Shown here: in pieces, positions 60,884-64,000 of the stretch | Numbering within the stretch: the first letter of the stretch is position 1 | Layout of the letters: every line of letters begins with the position of its first letter | Assembly (NCBI RefSeq): GCF_016860525.1 | Contig: NZ_BNEA01000015.1 | Coordinates: forward strand, 3,100,001 to 3,164,000 | Source: Streptomyces rubradiris | GTDB taxonomy: Bacteria > Actinomycetota > Actinomycetes > Streptomycetales > Streptomycetaceae | Direction: 5' to 3' | DNA: 64,000 nt | Position numbers and translations under genes: made by a program | Notes under the pieces: generated by a model | Seen by the model: only the letters and a program-made list of their open reading frames with translations | The model's database searches: none | What the model was told of the DNA's origin: nothing

Positions 60884-61849
60884 GTGACCATGCCCACTAC
60901 CGCATCCTCAGCCCACGTTCTCTCGGACGTCGCCGCGTCCGACAGCACGCTGCGCCGCTTCCTGCACGGGCTGCCCGGCGTCGACGCGGTCGGCCTGGAG
61001 GCGCGCGCCGCGTCCCTCGGCACCCGCTCCATCAAGACCACCGCGAAGGCGTACGCCATCGACCTCGCCATCTCGATGGTCGACCTGACGACGCTGGAAG
61101 GCGCGGACACCCCGGGCAAGGTCCGGGCGCTCGGCGCCAAGGCGGTCCACCCCGACCCCACGGACCGTACGACCCCGACGACGGCCGCGGTCTGCGTGTA
61201 CCCCGACATGGTGGCCGTCGCCAAGGAGGCCGTCGCCGGCTCCGGTGTGAAGGTCGCCTCGGTGGCCACCGCCTTCCCGGCCGGCCGGGCCGCGCTCGAC
61301 GTGAAGCTGGCCGACGTCCGTGAGGCCGTCGCCGCCGGCGCCGACGAGATCGACATGGTCATCGACCGGGGCGCCTTCCTGGCCGGCCGGTACCTGAAGG
61401 TGTACGACGAGATCGTCGCCGTGAAGGAGGCCTGCGGGACGAGCGCCCGGCTGAAGGTCATCTTCGAGACCGGCGAGCTGTCGACGTACGACAACATCCG
61501 CCGCGCCTCCTGGCTCGGCATGCTGGCCGGCGCCGACTTCATCAAGACCTCCACCGGCAAGGTGGCCGTCAACGCGACCCCCGCGAACACCCTGCTGATG
61601 CTGGAGGCGGTGCGCGATTTCCGGGCGCAGACCGGTGTCCAGGTCGGTGTGAAGCCGGCCGGCGGCATCCGCACCAGCAAGGACGCGATCAAGTTCCTGG
61701 TGCTGGTCAACGAGACCGCGGGCGCGGACTGGCTGGACAACCACTGGTTCCGCTTCGGTGCCTCCTCGCTCCTCAACGACCTGCTGATGCAGCGCCAGAA
61801 GCTGGCCACGGGCCGCTACTCCGGCCCCGACTACGTAACGGTGGACTGA
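60884..61849 (+). CDS. deoC: Deoxyribose-phosphate aldolase
   Basis: A 321-residue aldolase splitting 2-deoxyribose-5-phosphate into acetaldehyde and glyceraldehyde-3-phosphate. DeoC signatures: AVCVYPDMVAVAKEAV, VATAFPAGRAALDVKLADVR, the lysine of FIKTSTGKVAVNATPANTLL and the second-lysine region VGVKPAGGIRTSKDA. It is longer than the E. coli type, as usual for actinobacterial class members. GTG 60884 has a -10 box 6 bases away; ATG 60890 is an alternative. It is followed after three bases by an aldehyde dehydrogenase gene, suggesting an operon. Confidence 0.94.
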   Translation: MTMPTTASSAHVLSDVAASDSTLRRFLHGLPGVDAVGLEARAASLGTRSIKTTAKAYAIDLAISMVDLTTLEGADTPGKVRALGAKAVHPDPTDRTTPTTAAVCVYPDMVAVAKEAVAGSGVKVASVATAFPAGRAALDVKLADVREAVAAGADEIDMVIDRGAFLAGRYLKVYDEIVAVKEACGTSARLKVIFETGELSTYDNIRRASWLGMLAGADFIKTSTGKVAVNATPANTLLMLEAVRDFRAQTGVQVGVKPAGGIRTSKDAIKFLVLVNETAGADWLDNHWFRFGASSLLNDLLMQRQKLATGRYSGPDYVTVD

Positions 61850-61852
61850 ACC

Positions 61853-63283
61853 ATGGCATTCGAGTACGCTCCCGCGCCCGAATCGCGCGCGATCGTCGAC
61901 ATCGCCCCGTCGTACGGCCTGTTCATCGATGGGGAGTTCGTCGAGAGCTCGGGTGGGGAGCTCAACAAGACGGTCTCTCCGGCCACCGAGGAAGTACTCG
62001 CCGAGTACACCCAGGCCACCGCGGAAGACGTCGACCGGGCGGTCAAGGCCGCCCGCAAGGCGTTCGAGAAGTGGTCGGCGCTGCCCGGCTCCGAGCGCGC
62101 CAAGTACCTGTTCCGCATCGCCCGGATCATCCAGGAGCGCAGCCGCGAGCTGGCCGTCCTGGAGACGCTGGACAACGGCAAGCCGATCAAGGAGACCCGC
62201 GACGCGGACCTCCCGCTGGTCGCCGCGCACTTCTTCTACTACGCGGGCTGGGCGGACAAGCTCGACCACGCCGGTTTCGGCGCGAACCCGCGGCCGCTGG
62301 GCGTCGCGGGCCAGGTCATCCCCTGGAACTTCCCCCTGCTCATGCTGGCGTGGAAGATCGCCCCGGCACTGGCGACCGGCAACACGGTCGTCCTGAAGCC
62401 GGCCGAGACCACCCCGCTGTCGGCCCTGTTCTTCGCGGACATCTGCCGCCAGGCCGGCCTGCCCAAGGGTGTGGTCAACATCGTGACCGGTGACGGCCGG
62501 ACAGGCGCCGCGCTGGTCGCCCACCCGGACGTGAACAAGGTGGCGTTCACCGGTTCCACGGCCGTCGGCAAGGAGATCGCCCGCACGGTCGCCGGTACGG
62601 CGAAGAAGCTGACGCTCGAACTGGGCGGCAAGGGCGCCAACATCGTCTTCGACGACGCGCCGCTGGACCAGGCCGTCGAGGGCATCGTGAACGGCATCTT
62701 CTTCAACCAGGGCCAGGTCTGCTGCGCGGGCTCCCGCCTGCTGGTGCAGGAGTCGGTCCAGGAGGAGCTGCTGGACGCCCTCAAGCGCCGGCTGTCCACG
62801 CTCCGCCTCGGCGACCCGCTGGACAAGAACACCGACATCGGCGCGATCAACTCCGCCGAGCAGCTGGCCCGGATCACCGCGCTGGCCGAGCGGGGCGAGG
62901 CGGAGGGCGCGGAGCGCTGGTCCCCGGCCTGCGAACTGCCCGCCTCCGGCTACTGGTTCGCCCCGACGCTGTTCACGAACGTCACCCAGGCGCACACCAT
63001 CGCCCGGGAGGAGATCTTCGGCCCGGTGCTGTCGGTCCTCACCTTCCGTACGCCCGACGAGGCCGTCGCCAAGGCCAACAACACCCAGTACGGCCTGTCG
63101 GCCGGCATCTGGTCCGAGAAGGGCTCGCGCATCCTGGCCGTCGCGAACAAGCTGCGCGCCGGTGTCGTCTGGTCCAACACGTTCAACAAGTTCGACCCGA
63201 CCTCGCCGTTCGGCGGTTACAAGGAGTCGGGCTTCGGCCGCGAGGGCGGCCGCCACGGCCTGGAGGCGTACCTCGATGTCTGA
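61853..63283 (+). CDS. Aldehyde dehydrogenase (NAD-dependent superfamily)
   Basis: A 476-residue dehydrogenase: FIDGEFVESSGG at the start, nucleotide motifs IPWNFPLLMLAWK and VAFTGSTAVGKEIA, the general base Glu in LELGGKGANIV and the nucleophile in NQGQVCCAGSR. ATG 61853 is three bases after the deoC stop and the gene overlaps the next one by 8 bases, so this is one transcription unit. It could oxidise acetaldehyde released by DeoC to acetate; that substrate is inference. Confidence 0.92.
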   Translation: MAFEYAPAPESRAIVDIAPSYGLFIDGEFVESSGGELNKTVSPATEEVLAEYTQATAEDVDRAVKAARKAFEKWSALPGSERAKYLFRIARIIQERSRELAVLETLDNGKPIKETRDADLPLVAAHFFYYAGWADKLDHAGFGANPRPLGVAGQVIPWNFPLLMLAWKIAPALATGNTVVLKPAETTPLSALFFADICRQAGLPKGVVNIVTGDGRTGAALVAHPDVNKVAFTGSTAVGKEIARTVAGTAKKLTLELGGKGANIVFDDAPLDQAVEGIVNGIFFNQGQVCCAGSRLLVQESVQEELLDALKRRLSTLRLGDPLDKNTDIGAINSAEQLARITALAERGEAEGAERWSPACELPASGYWFAPTLFTNVTQAHTIAREEIFGPVLSVLTFRTPDEAVAKANNTQYGLSAGIWSEKGSRILAVANKLRAGVVWSNTFNKFDPTSPFGGYKESGFGREGGRHGLEAYLDV

Positions 63284-64000
63284 CCGTTTGAGTGTCTTCA
63301 AGACCTACAAGCTGTACGTCGGCGGGAAGTTCCCGCGTTCCGAGAGCGGCCGGGTGTACGAGGTGACGGACTCGAAGGACAACTGGCTGGCCAACGCCCC
63401 CCTCTCGTCCCGCAAGGACGCCCGGGACGCGGTGGTCGCCGCGCGCAAGGCGTTCGGCGGCTGGTCCGGCACGACCGCCTACAACCGCGGCCAGGTCCTC
63501 TACCGCGTCGCGGAGATGCTGGAGGGCCGGCGCGAGCAGTTCACGCGCGAGGTGGCCGACGCGGAGGGCCTGTCGAAGTCGAAGGCGGCGGCCGTCGTGG
63601 ACGCGACGGTCGACCGCTGGGTCTGGTACGCGGGCTGGACCGACAAGATCGCCCAGGTGACCGGCGGCGCCAACCCGGTCGCGGGCCCGTACTTCAACCT
63701 CTCCTCCCCGGAGCCGACCGGTGTGGTCGCCGTCGTGGCCCCGCAGGAGTCGTCCTTCCTCGGTCTGGTGTCGGTCGTGGCCCCGGTGATCGCCACCGGC
63801 AACACGGCGGTCGTGATCGCCTCCGAGAAGGCCCCCCTGCCGGCCCTGTCCCTGGGCGAGGTGCTCGCCACGTCCGACGTCCCGGGCGGTGTCGTCAACG
63901 TCCTGTCCGGCCGTACGGCGGAGCTCGCGGCGCCCCTGGCCGCGCACCAGGACGTCAACGCGATCGATCTCGCGGGGGCGGACGAGGCGCTGGCGAAGGA
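63276..64000 (+). CDS. Second aldehyde dehydrogenase, 3' end beyond the window
   Basis: Starts at ATG 63276, overlapping the preceding aldehyde dehydrogenase stop by 8 bases. The readable part (about 241 residues) contains the ALDH start FKTYKLYVGGKFPRSESGRV, the segment VVAVVAPQESSFLGLVSVVA where the proton-binding NFP of the family is replaced, and APLPALSLGEVLATSDVPGG. The catalytic cysteine lies outside the window, so activity cannot be judged. It is a paralogue of the upstream gene, of a type that often pairs with deoC in streptomycetes. Confidence 0.85.
   Translation, partial: MSDRLSVFKTYKLYVGGKFPRSESGRVYEVTDSKDNWLANAPLSSRKDARDAVVAARKAFGGWSGTTAYNRGQVLYRVAEMLEGRREQFTREVADAEGLSKSKAAAVVDATVDRWVWYAGWTDKIAQVTGGANPVAGPYFNLSSPEPTGVVAVVAPQESSFLGLVSVVAPVIATGNTAVVIASEKAPLPALSLGEVLATSDVPGGVVNVLSGRTAELAAPLAAHQDVNAIDLAGADEALAK

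Noticed and set aside
1..64000. CRISPR arrays, tRNA and rRNA genes
   Set aside because: No regularly spaced palindromic repeats with unique spacers, no tRNA T-loop/anticodon pattern and no rRNA-like sequence were seen; the 30-bp tandem repeat at 21952-22270 has no spacers.

Overview
The window is chromosomal DNA of a Streptomyces-type actinomycete. The evidence is very high G+C (about three quarters in ordinary genes), strong G/C bias at third codon positions, frequent GTG starts, many promoters whose -10 box lies 6-7 bases before the start codon (leaderless mRNAs), and actinobacterial hallmark genes: mycothiol conjugate amidase (mca), acyl-CoA carboxylase alpha, beta and epsilon subunits, GTP-type PEP carboxykinase, adenylate cyclase and a GAF-GGDEF cyclase. 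As far as I recall it, the gene order follows the Streptomyces coelicolor core region around SCO4912-SCO4987; that comparison is from memory and was not computed.

Layout. 1-3.5 kb: a D-amino-acid/sugar-acid locus (PfkB kinase, DSD1-like PLP enzyme, N-acyl-D-amino-acid deacylase). 3.5-6.2 kb: secreted trypsin-like protease and two membrane or DUF1707 proteins. 6.3-14.5 kb: aminotransferase, a small SCO4983-type protein, a collapsed XRE-regulator pseudogene, pckG, hemolysin III, Mut7-C RNase and a thioredoxin/DUF255 protein. 14.6-21.1 kb: mca, DUF4307, greA, a DrrAB-like ABC exporter, threonine dehydratase, MarR. 21.2-22.6 kb: a sigma-like gene coupled to a repeat-rich ORF and a small membrane protein. 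22.6-29.1 kb: metB, two paralogous membrane-anchored proteins flanking an M48 protease, msrA. 29.1-31.5 kb: a low-GC accessory island. 31.5-45 kb: S51-like hydrolase, alcohol dehydrogenase with divergent XRE regulator, subtilase, L,D-transpeptidase, a LAxTG wall protein, lipoprotein, hutH, the c-di-GMP gene cdgE, enoyl-CoA hydratase. 45-54 kb: adenylate cyclase and the biotin/acyl-CoA carboxylase module (birA, pccB, epsilon subunit, Maf, accA2). 54-64 kb: DeoR regulator, LpdA-like quinone reductase, and a nucleoside/deoxyribose catabolic set (purine nucleoside phosphorylase, phosphosugar mutase, deoC, two aldehyde dehydrogenases).

Most striking is the island at 29273-31031. A small protein of the EACC1 (effector-associated constant component) type overlaps a 468-residue protein with a caspase-like protease domain, a segment resembling the C-terminus of DNA polymerase III gamma/tau (DnaX), and a C-terminal Tudor-like segment resembling the end of UvrD/PcrA helicases. 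Both genes are much lower in GC than their surroundings, both carry a rare TTA (bldA) codon, and a decayed IS5-type transposase lies directly downstream. It looks like a horizontally acquired conflict (defence or regulated cell death) system whose effector carries replisome- and helicase-derived recognition modules.

A second notable signal is an identical 12-bp palindrome, CTACGCGCGTAG, inside the promoters of the purine nucleoside phosphorylase and deoC genes, 3.7 kb apart. It suggests one repressor co-ordinating nucleoside breakdown. The phosphorylase releases (deoxy)ribose-1-phosphate, a phosphosugar mutase may isomerise it, DeoC yields acetaldehyde and glyceraldehyde-3-phosphate, and the aldehyde dehydrogenases directly behind deoC could oxidise the aldehyde.
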